Source: Pontibacter amylolyticus (GTDB lineage: Bacteria; Bacteroidota; Bacteroidia; Cytophagales; Hymenobacteraceae). From it: a stretch of 64,000 nucleotides of DNA. The notes beneath the pieces were generated by a model. That model ran no database searches and had not been told where the DNA came from. It worked only from the letters and a program-made list of their open reading frames with translations. Position numbers and translations under genes: made by a program. The DNA lies in NCBI RefSeq assembly GCF_014638845.1, contig NZ_BMFP01000010.1, forward strand, positions 1 to 64,000, given 5' to 3'. Positions 51,233 to 60,163 of the stretch are shown in pieces. The first letter of the stretch is position 1, and each line of letters starts with the position of its first letter.

Positions 51233-52234
51233 TTATCTGAATTTAGGTCTTCTTATACGTGGGTTCAGGATATAGTTAAGACCCAGGCTGGTTTGGATGT
51301 ACCAGTCGTTGTCAGAGCTGTTGCCACGCGTACGGTTGTTGCTTGTACCGTAAGGGCGCAGGCGGCTGAAGCCGTTGGGCTCCGTAATCAGGTCGTTTGT
51401 GAACCCTGACTCAGCGCTTCTGTCAGAGAAAATAACAGAGGCATTGCGGTTATCCACGCGGTTGCCATCGCTCAGGAGCACGTCTTTGTCTACGTGGGCT
51501 GTACTTACGTCATCCAGGTAGTCGGTGAAAGTGGCTCTCCAACCTACCTCGAAGCTAAAGTCCCAGTTACGGTCCAGCTTGTATCTTACACCGAGGCCAA
51601 ACGGAATGGCAATCTGCACGCGGCTGTAAGGGTCGCTAACAGTTCCCGGATGATCCACGAACTGACCCTCTGTACCAAGCGGCTGCAACGCGTACCAGCC
51701 AGAAGGGATATCCTTGTCAGGCGACAGACCTGGGTGCGAGCCGTTTTCGTAATACGCTTTTGGGTTGTGGTGCAATACCGCCACGCCAACAAAACCATAA
51801 GGCACGAAGTCAGGACGACGACGGTAGTAGTGGCGGTTTTCGAAAAGGTCTATGATGGCTACGGCGCTTAGTTCTTTGATGTCGTTGCGGAAAGACAGGT
51901 TACGTCTGTAACGGCCCAGGTTCTCCCCTTCATCAGGACCCGCCGCCAGGGCGTCATCACCCGCGATACGGTTCCAGTTAAAAGCCACGCGCGAGGAAAT
52001 ACGCGGGAAGTGGCGCTTCGTGTAATTGATGCCTATGCTCGGACGCGTGGACTTTATGCGCATACTCGTAAAGTTAGGCTGCGGCACCAGGTCGCCGAAG
52101 TAGTTAGAAGCCCCCAGCTGGATGCCCACCGTGGCGTACTGCTTACGCTTCGTAAAGCGCTGTGCTTCAGCCTCTAAGCCGACAGCAACAAGCACAACAG
52201 TAAATAATAAAAACAGCGTAGTAAATTTCTTCAT
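51233..52234 (-). CDS. PorG-like outer-membrane beta-barrel protein (DUF6089), copy 2
   Basis: A 333-residue paralogue with a signal peptide (MKKFTTLFLLFTVVLVAVG) and the same motif series: ATVGIQLGASNYFGDLVPQP, SIGINYTKRHFPRISSRVAF, PYGFVGVAVLHHNPKAYYENG and IAIPFGLGVRYKLDRNWDFS. Longer than copy 1 because of inserted loop regions. One of the two probably provides the PorG-like function and the other may be specialised; sequence alone cannot decide. Confidence 0.72.
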   Translation of the reverse strand: MKKFTTLFLLFTVVLVAVGLEAEAQRFTKRKQYATVGIQLGASNYFGDLVPQPNFTSMRIKSTRPSIGINYTKRHFPRISSRVAFNWNRIAGDDALAAGPDEGENLGRYRRNLSFRNDIKELSAVAIIDLFENRHYYRRRPDFVPYGFVGVAVLHHNPKAYYENGSHPGLSPDKDIPSGWYALQPLGTEGQFVDHPGTVSDPYSRVQIAIPFGLGVRYKLDRNWDFSFEVGWRATFTDYLDDVSTAHVDKDVLLSDGNRVDNRNASVIFSDRSAESGFTNDLITEPNGFSRLRPYGTSNNRTRGNSSDNDWYIQTSLGLNYILNPRIRRPKFR

Positions 52235-52357
52235 AGCGAACCAATTTCTTTTAAGCGTATTTTCGCAGGCTTACAATTCATCCAAACTAAACCTTTGTGA
52301 CAAAAATAGAAATAATTTTCTGGTATAAAAATATGTATATTAAATATCGAATATAAT

Positions 52358-53245
52358 TTACCTAAAAATATTTGTCCTTTTATCAAGACCCCAGTTTAGT
52401 TTGCCCCGTAGCGTAGTCAGGAAATTTACATGATGCAGCTTGACGAGTCGTGCCACGAAGTTCTCCCGCCGCACGGCTATCTGAACTGACATATCTACCG
52501 GAACGGACCTTGAGTCGAGGGAGGCAAGGTATGTACTGCTACGCCCCTCCACCTCAAAGGAGATCACACTCCGGTCTGACACAATCATGGGCCGCACATT
52601 CAGGTTGTGAGGGCATACGGGTGAAATAACGAAATTGTTGGTCTGTGGCAGCACCAGCGGACCGCCGCAGCTAAGCGAATAGCCCGTCGATCCGGTGGGG
52701 GTGGCCACCACCAGTCCGTCGGCCCAGTAAGTGTTCAAATATTCCCCATCTATATACGCATGCACGGCTATCATGGATGATGAATCGCCCTTGAGCAAAC
52801 TGAACTCATTTAACCCAAAGTTGATCCCGTCAAAGATCTCCAGATCGGAGTCCACGCGGATCAGCGCCCGGTCATCGAAGGTATAGTGGCCCTTGAAAAG
52901 AGCATCCAGCGCCAGGTTGATGCTGTCGTGCGCGATGGTGGCCAGAAAGCCGAGCCGCCCCGTGTTGATGCCCAGGATCGGAATCTGAAGCGCCCCGACA
53001 TAGGTCACTGTATCCAGCAAGGTGCCATCCCCGCCCAGACTCAGCACAAAGTCAACACCCGCCAGGCTGTCGCCTCGGTTAAAGGTTGTGATACCCTCCG
53101 GCAGTTTAATACGATTCTGCAGAAAAAGACCGAAGTGCTCCACTACCAGTAGCTCAGCCTTCCGGCGTTGCAATTCATCAAACAGGTTCTGGATAAAGGG
53201 GCCGTATTCTTCGTCGAAGGGCTTTCCCAGTATAGCTATCTTCAT
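52358..53245 (-). CDS. nadK: NAD kinase
   Basis: Phosphorylates NAD to NADP. The 295-residue protein has the diagnostic GGDGTLLD motif (71-78, catalytic D73), ILGINTGRLGFL, and GSTGYSLSCGGPLV (substrate-binding segment). Complete. It lies 15 bp downstream of the BamA/TamA-like gene, in an operon-like minus-strand run. Confidence 0.95.
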   Translation of the reverse strand: MKIAILGKPFDEEYGPFIQNLFDELQRRKAELLVVEHFGLFLQNRIKLPEGITTFNRGDSLAGVDFVLSLGGDGTLLDTVTYVGALQIPILGINTGRLGFLATIAHDSINLALDALFKGHYTFDDRALIRVDSDLEIFDGINFGLNEFSLLKGDSSSMIAVHAYIDGEYLNTYWADGLVVATPTGSTGYSLSCGGPLVLPQTNNFVISPVCPHNLNVRPMIVSDRSVISFEVEGRSSTYLASLDSRSVPVDMSVQIAVRRENFVARLVKLHHVNFLTTLRGKLNWGLDKRTNIFR

Positions 53246-53260
53246 ATATTTTCTTTGTCA

Positions 53261-54649
53261 TTAAAAGGGGAAACGGCCACTCAGATAAAATCCGCCCGTC
53301 TTCTCCCGGTTAAAGGTATATTCGGCCCGGAACACAAAGTCATAAAACGTGACCAGATGCAGTCCCGCCCCCATACCTGCCAGTAACCTGTTAGCCAGCG
53401 GGTTGCCTTTCTCAAACACCTCATCCACAACGTAGCCCGCATCTGTGAACACGTTGGCATAGAGCGCGAGCGGTACTTTGTTGAACTTGGGGCTTTTAAT
53501 AAACTTCAGGTGCACGCCCTCGTGCTGGAAGAGCTCCCGGGTAAGCCCCTGCTTAAACAACCCGAAGTGCTGACCACCCACTACCTGCAACTCGTAGCCT
53601 CGCACCAACGAACGAAAGCCCAGCGCCACGTTATCGGCATAGGCATAACGTCTGGAGAGCCGGGCCTGTGCTTCGCCACCCACAAAATAATAATATTTGC
53701 CCGATAAGTGTCGATAATCGACATACTTTGCGCGCAGGGTGGTGATGGGCGTCCCGTTTCCATTCATAAAAAAAGTCTGCGCGGCGATCGCTTCAAAGTA
53801 ACTGCCCGTGAGCGGGTACACGAAGGAGTTGCGCAGGTTCACTACTTTATATACCTCCACACGCAGGTACTGCCTGTCCAGTTTATCCTCACTGTAATAT
53901 TCCGGATTCAACGCCAACACCGTATCAGCCACCTGTTCCTGCACGTAAGTCAGCCGCAGGCCCTCTTGCCGCTGCACACTCTGCCGATGTGTGAGGCCGC
54001 TCGTGAGCAATGTGCGCTGAATGGGTACACCGCTCTCCTGCACAAAAAACCGTTGCCGGTTATTGAGCGTGCGGTAGTCGATGGCCCGGCTGCGGTAGTC
54101 CGCTATCCCGAAGTCCATACCTAGTTTGTGGGTACGGCTTATATAAGGGACACGGTAAGTAAACTCGAGTCGTTTATTAAACCCCTGCTGCAGCCTGACA
54201 CGCACTTCTTCATTGCGGCCTCTGAAATTGCGCCTGATCAGGTTAATGCCATAGTCGACACGGCCCCAGTCGCGGCGTTCGAGCCAGGCGTTGAAATTGC
54301 GATCGGCCAGGTCGAAGATAGGGATAGGGTATAGGTACCAGCGCTCCTGCATGGTATAGGTCACAGTTACCAGCCCCTCGCGGCAGGTATAGGTATAGCC
54401 CACCTCGTGAAAAAGACGCAGGTTAAAGAGTCTTCTGCGGTTTTCCTCCAGCTTTTCCTCCAACTCGGCAGTCAGCAGGGTGTCGCCGGGAGCGATGTTG
54501 AGCTCAAAAAGAAGCATGCGGCTTTTGCTGACCTCGTTGCCCTCAAACTTAATGCTGTCGATTATGACAGACTCGGTGTGGCAGGGCAAAGCCACCAGGG
54601 TATGGCAAAGCAAACTAAGGCACAGCAGCAGGGAAGCGCGCAGGATCAC
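53261..54649 (-). CDS. BamA/TamA family outer-membrane protein
   Basis: A 462-residue Omp85-like protein: signal peptide, one POTRA-like domain (about 28-105; VIIDSIKFEGNEVSKSRMLL), then a beta-barrel (about 120-462) with aromatic strands and an ending FYLSGRFPF. It is much shorter than BamA (one POTRA rather than five), so it is a separate family member, possibly a small TamA-type or surface-protein translocon. It sits between the CBS-domain gene and nadK. Confidence 0.8.
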   Translation of the reverse strand: MILRASLLLCLSLLCHTLVALPCHTESVIIDSIKFEGNEVSKSRMLLFELNIAPGDTLLTAELEEKLEENRRRLFNLRLFHEVGYTYTCREGLVTVTYTMQERWYLYPIPIFDLADRNFNAWLERRDWGRVDYGINLIRRNFRGRNEEVRVRLQQGFNKRLEFTYRVPYISRTHKLGMDFGIADYRSRAIDYRTLNNRQRFFVQESGVPIQRTLLTSGLTHRQSVQRQEGLRLTYVQEQVADTVLALNPEYYSEDKLDRQYLRVEVYKVVNLRNSFVYPLTGSYFEAIAAQTFFMNGNGTPITTLRAKYVDYRHLSGKYYYFVGGEAQARLSRRYAYADNVALGFRSLVRGYELQVVGGQHFGLFKQGLTRELFQHEGVHLKFIKSPKFNKVPLALYANVFTDAGYVVDEVFEKGNPLANRLLAGMGAGLHLVTFYDFVFRAEYTFNREKTGGFYLSGRFPF

Positions 54650-54657
54650 GGACAGGG

Positions 54658-55323
54658 CTATATGTCCAGGTATTTGAATAGCATGTCCAGGCGGTCACGG
54701 CCCACGTCGTACTTGGCCCCGTCCTGGAACTGCGCCGTCACCCGGTATTCGAACCGCTCCAGCGTCGCGATGATGCGGGTAAGGTCGGAAGTGTTAAGTT
54801 TAAGCGTGAGCTTGATATTATAGGGGTCTACTTCGTCAGGCGACACATAGGCACTCAGGATTTTGACATTGTCCTCCTCTATCAGGCGGCTGATCTGCCC
54901 CAGGGAATAGTCGCGCTCCGGCATGGTAAGCACCAGTATGCTGCCCTGCCCTTGCAGCGCCGACATCTGACCGAAGGCGGCCAGCGTGTCGTTGATGGTG
55001 ATGATGCCCATGTAGTCCTGCTCTTCGTCGAGCACGGGCACTACCTGTATCTTGTTCTTGATGGCGGCCTCCATCACATCATAAAAGTGCTGGTGGTGCA
55101 TCACAAACACATCCTGGTACTCCAGCTTGACCTGCTCCAGCGTCTGGCCCCGGTCCGGTAGCTCGATCAGGTTAACCTCAGTGGCAAGGCCCATGTACTT
55201 GCGGTTGCGGGACACGGGCAGTTCGTTTACGCGGAACTCATCCATCCATCGCAAAGCCTTCTCCACGGTGTCGTAAAGCTTGAGCGGCGGTATCATTTGG
55301 TTGATGAGTTCTTCTGCGATCAT
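54658..55323 (-). CDS. CBS domain-containing protein
   Basis: A 221-residue protein with a pair of CBS domains (about 1-125: AEELINQMIPPLKLYDTVEKAL, MHHQHFYDVMEAAIKNKIQ, VPVLDEEQDYMGIITINDTL) and an ACT-like C-terminal regulatory part (about 135-215: SILVLTMPERDYSLGQISRL). CBS pairs bind adenine nucleotides and tune a partner; the partner is not obvious. It overlaps the alpha/beta hydrolase gene by 4 bp, suggesting coupled translation. Confidence 0.85.
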   Translation of the reverse strand: MIAEELINQMIPPLKLYDTVEKALRWMDEFRVNELPVSRNRKYMGLATEVNLIELPDRGQTLEQVKLEYQDVFVMHHQHFYDVMEAAIKNKIQVVPVLDEEQDYMGIITINDTLAAFGQMSALQGQGSILVLTMPERDYSLGQISRLIEEDNVKILSAYVSPDEVDPYNIKLTLKLNTSDLTRIIATLERFEYRVTAQFQDGAKYDVGRDRLDMLFKYLDI

Positions 55324-56096
55324 GTGGCTGTTTCCCTTACTTTTGTTTTGGCCAAAAATTTATCTAAGATACTGTTAAATCTCTCCGGATGTTCCATCAT
55401 AGGGGCGTGTCCGCACTTGTCGATGAAATAAAGTTCGGAATTAACAATCAGTCGGTTGAACTCGTGTGCCACCAGCGGCGGCGTGATTGTGTCGTTCAGT
55501 CCCCATATTAACAGCGTGGGCACCTGAATGTTCTCCAGGTCCTTGCCCAGGTTGTGCCGCTGCGCCGACTTGGCGATGGCGATGATGCGCAAGCACTTGG
55601 CATTGCTGTTGGTAATGTCGAACACTTCATCCACAAGCTCCTTGGTGGCCGTTTCGGGGCTGTAAAAGGTATAGCCCACGCGCTCTTTCACGTACTCGTA
55701 GTTGCCACGCTTCGGGAACGAACCACCCATGGAGTCCTCGAACAAGCCCGAGCTACCCGTCAAGACGAGGCGCTTCACTTTAGCGGGGTTCTTCAGGGTA
55801 TAGACCAGCGCCACATGTCCGCCCAGCGAGTTGCCGAGGAGCGTCAGGTTGCTCAGATTCTTAAATTTAACAAAATCTTCGATAAAAGCAACAAGCCCCG
55901 GTACGCCTGCCTTGTGAAGGGCCATTTCATAAATAGGCATCAGCGGAATGACCACACGGTAACTCTTAGAGAAATAATCTACCACGCCGTTCCAGTTGCT
56001 CAGGGCGCCGAACAAGCCGTGCAGCAACAGCAATACCTCTCCTTCGCCTTCGTCTATGTACTGAAATTCGCCTTCGTGTTTGACCTGTAGATTCAT
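55320..56096 (-). CDS. Alpha/beta-fold hydrolase
   Basis: A 258-residue serine hydrolase with the nucleophile elbow GNSLGGH (S90), oxyanion-side HGLFGALSNW and the catalytic His in KCGHAPMMEHPERF. Substrate unknown. Its position next to the CBS gene, upstream of a BamA-like gene and nadK, is a recurring Bacteroidota arrangement. A second, unrelated alpha/beta hydrolase is encoded at 61.9 kb. Confidence 0.88.
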   Translation of the reverse strand: MNLQVKHEGEFQYIDEGEGEVLLLLHGLFGALSNWNGVVDYFSKSYRVVIPLMPIYEMALHKAGVPGLVAFIEDFVKFKNLSNLTLLGNSLGGHVALVYTLKNPAKVKRLVLTGSSGLFEDSMGGSFPKRGNYEYVKERVGYTFYSPETATKELVDEVFDITNSNAKCLRIIAIAKSAQRHNLGKDLENIQVPTLLIWGLNDTITPPLVAHEFNRLIVNSELYFIDKCGHAPMMEHPERFNSILDKFLAKTKVRETAT

Positions 56097-56138
56097 TCCT
56101 GTTAATCCTAAATGTAATGCGTTGTAAAAATCCGGCTG

Positions 56139-56711
56139 TTACCGACCTGCAATATTAGCAATACTCAGCCAATTTCGCAGCATATCGAGCCCATAAGTCG
56201 TGAGGGCGGCCTCCGGATGGAACTGCAGCGCATGCAGCGGCAGTGTGCTGTGCCTGAAGGCCATGAGCTCTCCCTCGGCAGTATACGCAAGTGGCACGAT
56301 ACTGTCAGGCCAATGTTTTAAAACCAGCGAATGGTAGCGTACGACAGGCATTTTGGAGGGAAGCCCGGCAAACAGCGGATCAGCCTCGCAGATGATCTCG
56401 GAGATCTTGCCGTGCATGGGCTTTATACCTTTGTCGAGCCGGGCACCGAAAAACTCACCCAGCGCCTGATGTCCCAGGCAGATACCGAGCATCGGCACTT
56501 TGTCGTGGTAGTGCCGGATCACGTCCATCATCACGCCTGCCCTTTGCGGCTCCCCCGGCCCGGGCGACAAGACAATGCCTTCAATCGGAAGTGCCTTGAT
56601 TTCCTCCAGCTTCACATCGTTGCGCAACACGTGCACCTCCACCCCCAGCTGACCGAAATAGTCTACCAGGTTGTAGGTAAAGGAGTCGAAGTTGTCGAGC
56701 AGGAGCAGCAT
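56139..56711 (-). CDS. Glutamine amidotransferase, anthranilate/aminodeoxychorismate synthase component II
   Basis: Class I glutamine amidotransferase of 190 residues that supplies ammonia to the synthase partner (TrpE or PabB). The catalytic Cys is in MLGICLGHQALG (C78); the His/Glu pair is in FHPEAALTT (H165, E167). The start LLLLDNFDSFTYNLVDYF is typical. No trpE or pabB is adjacent, so TrpG versus PabA cannot be decided and one protein may serve both pathways. Confidence 0.92.
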   Translation of the reverse strand: MLLLLDNFDSFTYNLVDYFGQLGVEVHVLRNDVKLEEIKALPIEGIVLSPGPGEPQRAGVMMDVIRHYHDKVPMLGICLGHQALGEFFGARLDKGIKPMHGKISEIICEADPLFAGLPSKMPVVRYHSLVLKHWPDSIVPLAYTAEGELMAFRHSTLPLHALQFHPEAALTTYGLDMLRNWLSIANIAGR

Positions 56712-57043
56712 TGTTGTAATTTGGGGATTTGGAAATTTGAAAATGTGGAGATGAATTGTATCGTCAAATCCTGAGAAGATCAGTGGATTTTCAGATGCTT
56801 GAAGCTATCCCCTGATTTATTCCACGCAGGCTCTTAAACCTGAGGCAAGCCCTCACCAAGGTATGAGAACAAGGTATAGGTATAGTTTTAACCCGAGCCG
56901 AACAGGTATAGCCTTATACCTGACTGATGAAAATTTATTTTTCAGGTAACGTGAATGCGTCGCTATATCAGCTCAAATTCATCTTTAAAGAGTAGGGTCA
57001 AAATCCCGCATCTCCAAATCCTCACATCTCTAAATTTTCAAAT
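56712..57043. other. Gene-free 332-bp region bordered by inverted family C repeats
   Basis: Lies between pabA/trpG and cvpA. Family C repeats point toward each other at both ends (56718-56755 and 57010-57050, the latter overlapping the cvpA 3' end). Between them is no reading frame, but four AGGTATA words are packed into 56872-56921. Looks like a non-coding mobile or structural element (inference). Confidence 0.6.
56718..56755 (+). repeat. Repeat family C, copy 2
   Basis: AATTTGGGGATTTGGAAATT then TGAAAATGTGGAGATG; closely related to the copy after hemH. It is inverted relative to the copy at 57010-57050. Confidence 0.6.
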
Positions 57044-57050
57044 CTAAAAA
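57010..57050 (-). repeat. Repeat family C, copy 3 (inverted)
   Basis: Plus strand reads TCTCCAAATCCTCACATCTC then TAAATTTTCAAATCTAAAAATG, i.e. the reverse complement of the family C text. It reaches into the last codons of cvpA. Confidence 0.6.
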
Positions 57051-57562
57051 TGCTCCTTGAGCGAAAGCAGCAGCGACTTCACAAACGGCAGCACATAGCT
57101 CATTACGCTGAGGGCATACGGGGTAGTTTTAACGACAAACGGATATACCGTAGAGCTCGCCGCCGTTTCAGGGGTGATGGCTATACCTGCCATCTCTGAT
57201 ACGTAGAGCAGCAGGCTCAGGGCCAGCGTCCACTTCAGGGCTCCCAGCAGGGCGCCCAATATGTTGTCAAACATGCCAAACGGCGTGAAATCGATCACCT
57301 TTTTGAGCAGGATCCCCAACACCCGCACTCCCAGGATAATCGCCACGAAGATAACCAGGAAGGTAACGAAAGGCAGCAGGCCGCCGGCATCGCCAATGTA
57401 CTCTTTCATGATGGGCAGGCCGGAGTCGAGCAGTTTGAGGCCAAGCAGAATGCCCAGCACCAGCGCAAACAGCGAAATCAGCTCAAGCAGAAGGCCTTTG
57501 CGGAAACCCAGGAAGGCACCGAACAGAATGGGGATGGCCAGAAAAATATCGAAGGTACTCAC
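57044..57562 (-). CDS. CvpA family membrane protein
   Basis: A 172-residue integral membrane protein with four hydrophobic segments (about 5-22, 28-45, 62-85, 103-125), the CvpA pattern FDIFLAIPILFGAFLGFRKG at the N-terminus. CvpA-family proteins affect envelope permeability and, in E. coli, colicin V production; the exact mechanism is not established. The 3' end overlaps a family C repeat. Isolated gene with no obvious operon partners. Confidence 0.85.
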   Translation of the reverse strand: MSTFDIFLAIPILFGAFLGFRKGLLLELISLFALVLGILLGLKLLDSGLPIMKEYIGDAGGLLPFVTFLVIFVAIILGVRVLGILLKKVIDFTPFGMFDNILGALLGALKWTLALSLLLYVSEMAGIAITPETAASSTVYPFVVKTTPYALSVMSYVLPFVKSLLLSLKEHF

Positions 57563-57668
57563 AGGATAAAAACATTAAAGGCAGAAGCGAACACCTGTCG
57601 CCCCTGCCTTCAAATATAGGACAATTGCAGCATTCACACCAGTAGGCAGGCTGCAAAAAATCCGAATT

Positions 57669-58130
57669 TTAGAAATCCGTGTTGTTCAGCAAATCGCCCA
57701 CGGCTTTGGAAATGGCACGCCCGTCGGCCTGTCCGGCCAGTTCGCGGGAGGCAACGCCCATTACCTTGCCTAGGTCTGAGGGACCCGATGCGCCCACCCG
57801 CTGAATGATCTCCAGCAGACGAACGCGCAAGTCACCCTCGTCGAGCTGCCCGGGCAGGTACTCTTCTATCACGGCCAGCTCCGCCAATTCTACTTGTTCC
57901 AGGTCGGCACGCTGCTGTTTGGCGTATATCTCGGCCGACTCACGGCGCTGCTTGGCGGCTTTGGTGAGCAGCTTTAACTCCGTATCCTCGCTGATCCCAT
58001 CGGTGCCGCCCTTTTCGGTTTCGGCCAGCAGTATGAGCGATTTTATGCTGCGTAGCGCCTGCAGTCGGGCTTTGTCTTTGGCCAGCATCGCCTGCTTGAT
58101 ATCGGCTTCAATGCGTTGTTTTAAACTCAT
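57669..58130 (-). CDS. GatB/YqeY domain protein
   Basis: A 153-residue helical protein of the YqeY family, related to the tRNA-binding C-terminal part of GatB. Motifs: LKQRIEADIKQAMLAKDKARLQALRSI at the N-terminus, then KQRRESAEIYAKQQRADLEQ and LGKVMGVASRELAGQADG near the C-terminus. Precise function unknown, possibly linked to tRNA amidation. The G(K)VMxxxxxxxxGxADG motif is complete. Confidence 0.93.
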   Translation of the reverse strand: MSLKQRIEADIKQAMLAKDKARLQALRSIKSLILLAETEKGGTDGISEDTELKLLTKAAKQRRESAEIYAKQQRADLEQVELAELAVIEEYLPGQLDEGDLRVRLLEIIQRVGASGPSDLGKVMGVASRELAGQADGRAISKAVGDLLNNTDF

Positions 58131-58296
58131 AGTCTTATGGTTGATTGGTTATTTAAGGCAAGTGATGAACTCCCTGCCTCTACTTTATACACTACTACAG
58201 CCGGGGCCATAGGTTATCATCTTAATCAAATTTCCACTAATTTAGTCTTTCCGTATGCATTAGTATCACCAGCCTACGGGCTACAACACACATACC

Positions 58297-59010
58297 ATGA
58301 CCAAACTTAGTGTAAATATAAACAAAATAGCCACACTGCGGAACGCCCGGGGCGGCGACAGACCCAACGTAGTGCAGGCCGCCAAGGACTGCGAGCGGTT
58401 CGGCGCCGAAGGTATAACGGTGCACCCACGCCCCGACGAGCGCCACATCCGCTACCGCGACGTGTACGATCTGAAGGAAGTCGTGACCACGGAGTTTAAC
58501 ATCGAAGGCAACCCAACGCCCGATTTTCTGAAGATCGTGAAAGACGTGCGCCCCGCCCAGGCCACTTTGGTGCCGGATGCGCCGGATGCCATCACCTCCA
58601 ACGCTGGCTGGGACACGCTGCATCACAAAGATTTTCTGACGGATGTGATCGGCGAACTGAAAGAACTGGGTATACGCACCTCTATTTTTGTGGACCCGGA
58701 TGTGCGCATGATCGAGGGAGCCTCATTTATCGGCACAGACCGGGTGGAGCTCTACACCGAAGCCTATGCCAAAGGCTACCCCACAAACCCTGAGGAAGCG
58801 ATACGCTCATACCTGGTGGCCGCGCAAAAGGCCAAGGAGCTCGGTATCGGCCTCAACGCCGGCCACGACCTGGACCTCGACAACCTGAAATACCTGAAAG
58901 ACACGCTGCCTGGTTTGCTGGAAGTGAGCATCGGGCACGCGCTGATCTGCGATGCGCTATACCTTGGGCTGGAAAACACGATCCAGCTATACCTGCGTCA
59001 ACTCAAATAA
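58297..59010 (+). CDS. pdxJ: Pyridoxine 5'-phosphate synthase
   Basis: Condenses 1-deoxyxylulose-5-P with 3-amino-2-oxopropyl phosphate to pyridoxine 5'-phosphate (vitamin B6, DXP-dependent pathway). The 237-residue TIM barrel starts TKLSVNINKIATLRNARGG, with the catalytic ITVHPRPDERHI, EFNIEGNPTPDF, FVDPDVRMIE and GLNAGHDLDLDNL motifs; all are typical of PdxJ. ATG start. One base separates its stop from the selU GTG. Confidence 0.96.
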   Translation: MTKLSVNINKIATLRNARGGDRPNVVQAAKDCERFGAEGITVHPRPDERHIRYRDVYDLKEVVTTEFNIEGNPTPDFLKIVKDVRPAQATLVPDAPDAITSNAGWDTLHHKDFLTDVIGELKELGIRTSIFVDPDVRMIEGASFIGTDRVELYTEAYAKGYPTNPEEAIRSYLVAAQKAKELGIGLNAGHDLDLDNLKYLKDTLPGLLEVSIGHALICDALYLGLENTIQLYLRQLK

Positions 59011-59011
59011 A

Positions 59012-60043
59012 GTGGTCCATACCATCACGATACAGGAATTTTTGGCGAAAGCGAAGCAATTGCCTGTGCTGGATGCCCGCGCACCCAAAGAGTACGCGCT
59101 CGGTCGTATACCGCAAGCCCGGAGCTTTCCTATTTTCTCGGATGAAGAGCGGGCCACGATCGGAACGGCCTACAAGCAGCAGGGGCACGATCCGGCAGTG
59201 CTGATCGGGCTCGACCTTTTTGGCCCCAAGATGTCAGGATTTGTGCGGGAGGCAGAAAAGCTGGCTCAGACGAAAGAAGTACTGGTGCATTGCTGGAGGG
59301 GTGGCATGCGCAGCGGAGCCATGGCTTGGCTGCTCGACTTCTCGGGCTTTCAGGTATACCTGTTGCAGGGCGGCTACAAGGCTTACCGGCAGTACATGCA
59401 CGAGCAGTTTGAGCGCGAGCGTCCGTTGCTCGTGATCAGCGGGAATACCGGAAGTGGCAAAACCGATTTACTCCCCTACCTGCAACAGCACGGTCAGCAG
59501 ATCATCGACCTCGAAGGACTGGCTAGTCACAAGGGTTCTTCATTCGGGAACATCGGCATGGCGCCGCAACCCAGCACCGAGCACTTCGAGAACCTACTGG
59601 GTATGGCCTTGCTCGAGCTCGATGATCAGAAACCGCTGTGGTTGGAAGACGAAAGCATCGGCATCGGAAAGGTGCAGATGCCCAAGTCGCTGTTTAATAA
59701 AATGCAGGAAGCCCCGGCTATTGTGCTCGAGGTTCCGAAGCCGTTGCGTATACAGAAGCTGGCTGAGGAGTACTGCCGCACCGACCCGGCTTTGCTGGAG
59801 GCGGCTATACTTAGAATAAAGAAACGGCTGGGCGGATTGGCCACAAAAGAGGCCATCGAAGCCATCTCGGCTGGTGACATGGAAAAGATGGTGGATATCG
59901 CCCTCTCCTACTACGACAAAGCCTATACCTACGACCTGGCCAAAAAGCAAAACGTGCTGCGTCTGCCCCTGGAAACCTTGAATCCGGAAGAGAACGCCCA
60001 GCACCTGGTTGAATTCGCCAGGCTGCACCAGCTGATTAAATAA
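59012..60043 (+). CDS. selU: tRNA 2-selenouridine synthase SelU (MnmH)
   Basis: Converts 2-thiouridine to 2-selenouridine at the wobble position of some tRNAs using selenophosphate. An N-terminal rhodanese domain carries the catalytic Cys in VHCWRGGMRSG (C94); the following P-loop is GNTGSGKT (144-151) and the rest is the SelU-specific part (WLEDESIGIGKVQMP). Start: a frame extends upstream into pdxJ, but the GTG at 59012, one base after the pdxJ stop, gives the family N-terminus VHTITIQEFLAKAKQLPVLDA (343 aa). Partner selD is the next gene. Confidence 0.94.
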   Translation: MVHTITIQEFLAKAKQLPVLDARAPKEYALGRIPQARSFPIFSDEERATIGTAYKQQGHDPAVLIGLDLFGPKMSGFVREAEKLAQTKEVLVHCWRGGMRSGAMAWLLDFSGFQVYLLQGGYKAYRQYMHEQFERERPLLVISGNTGSGKTDLLPYLQQHGQQIIDLEGLASHKGSSFGNIGMAPQPSTEHFENLLGMALLELDDQKPLWLEDESIGIGKVQMPKSLFNKMQEAPAIVLEVPKPLRIQKLAEEYCRTDPALLEAAILRIKKRLGGLATKEAIEAISAGDMEKMVDIALSYYDKAYTYDLAKKQNVLRLPLETLNPEENAQHLVEFARLHQLIK

Positions 60044-60163
60044 GTGTCCGGACAAAAAGCAATCGAGGCAAAGCTCACAAAAGAAGCCAGTTGAAATAAC
60101 CTGGCAGCAATATCTTACAGGCATACAACCGCTATACCTGTGATGAACAATAACTCACTAACA

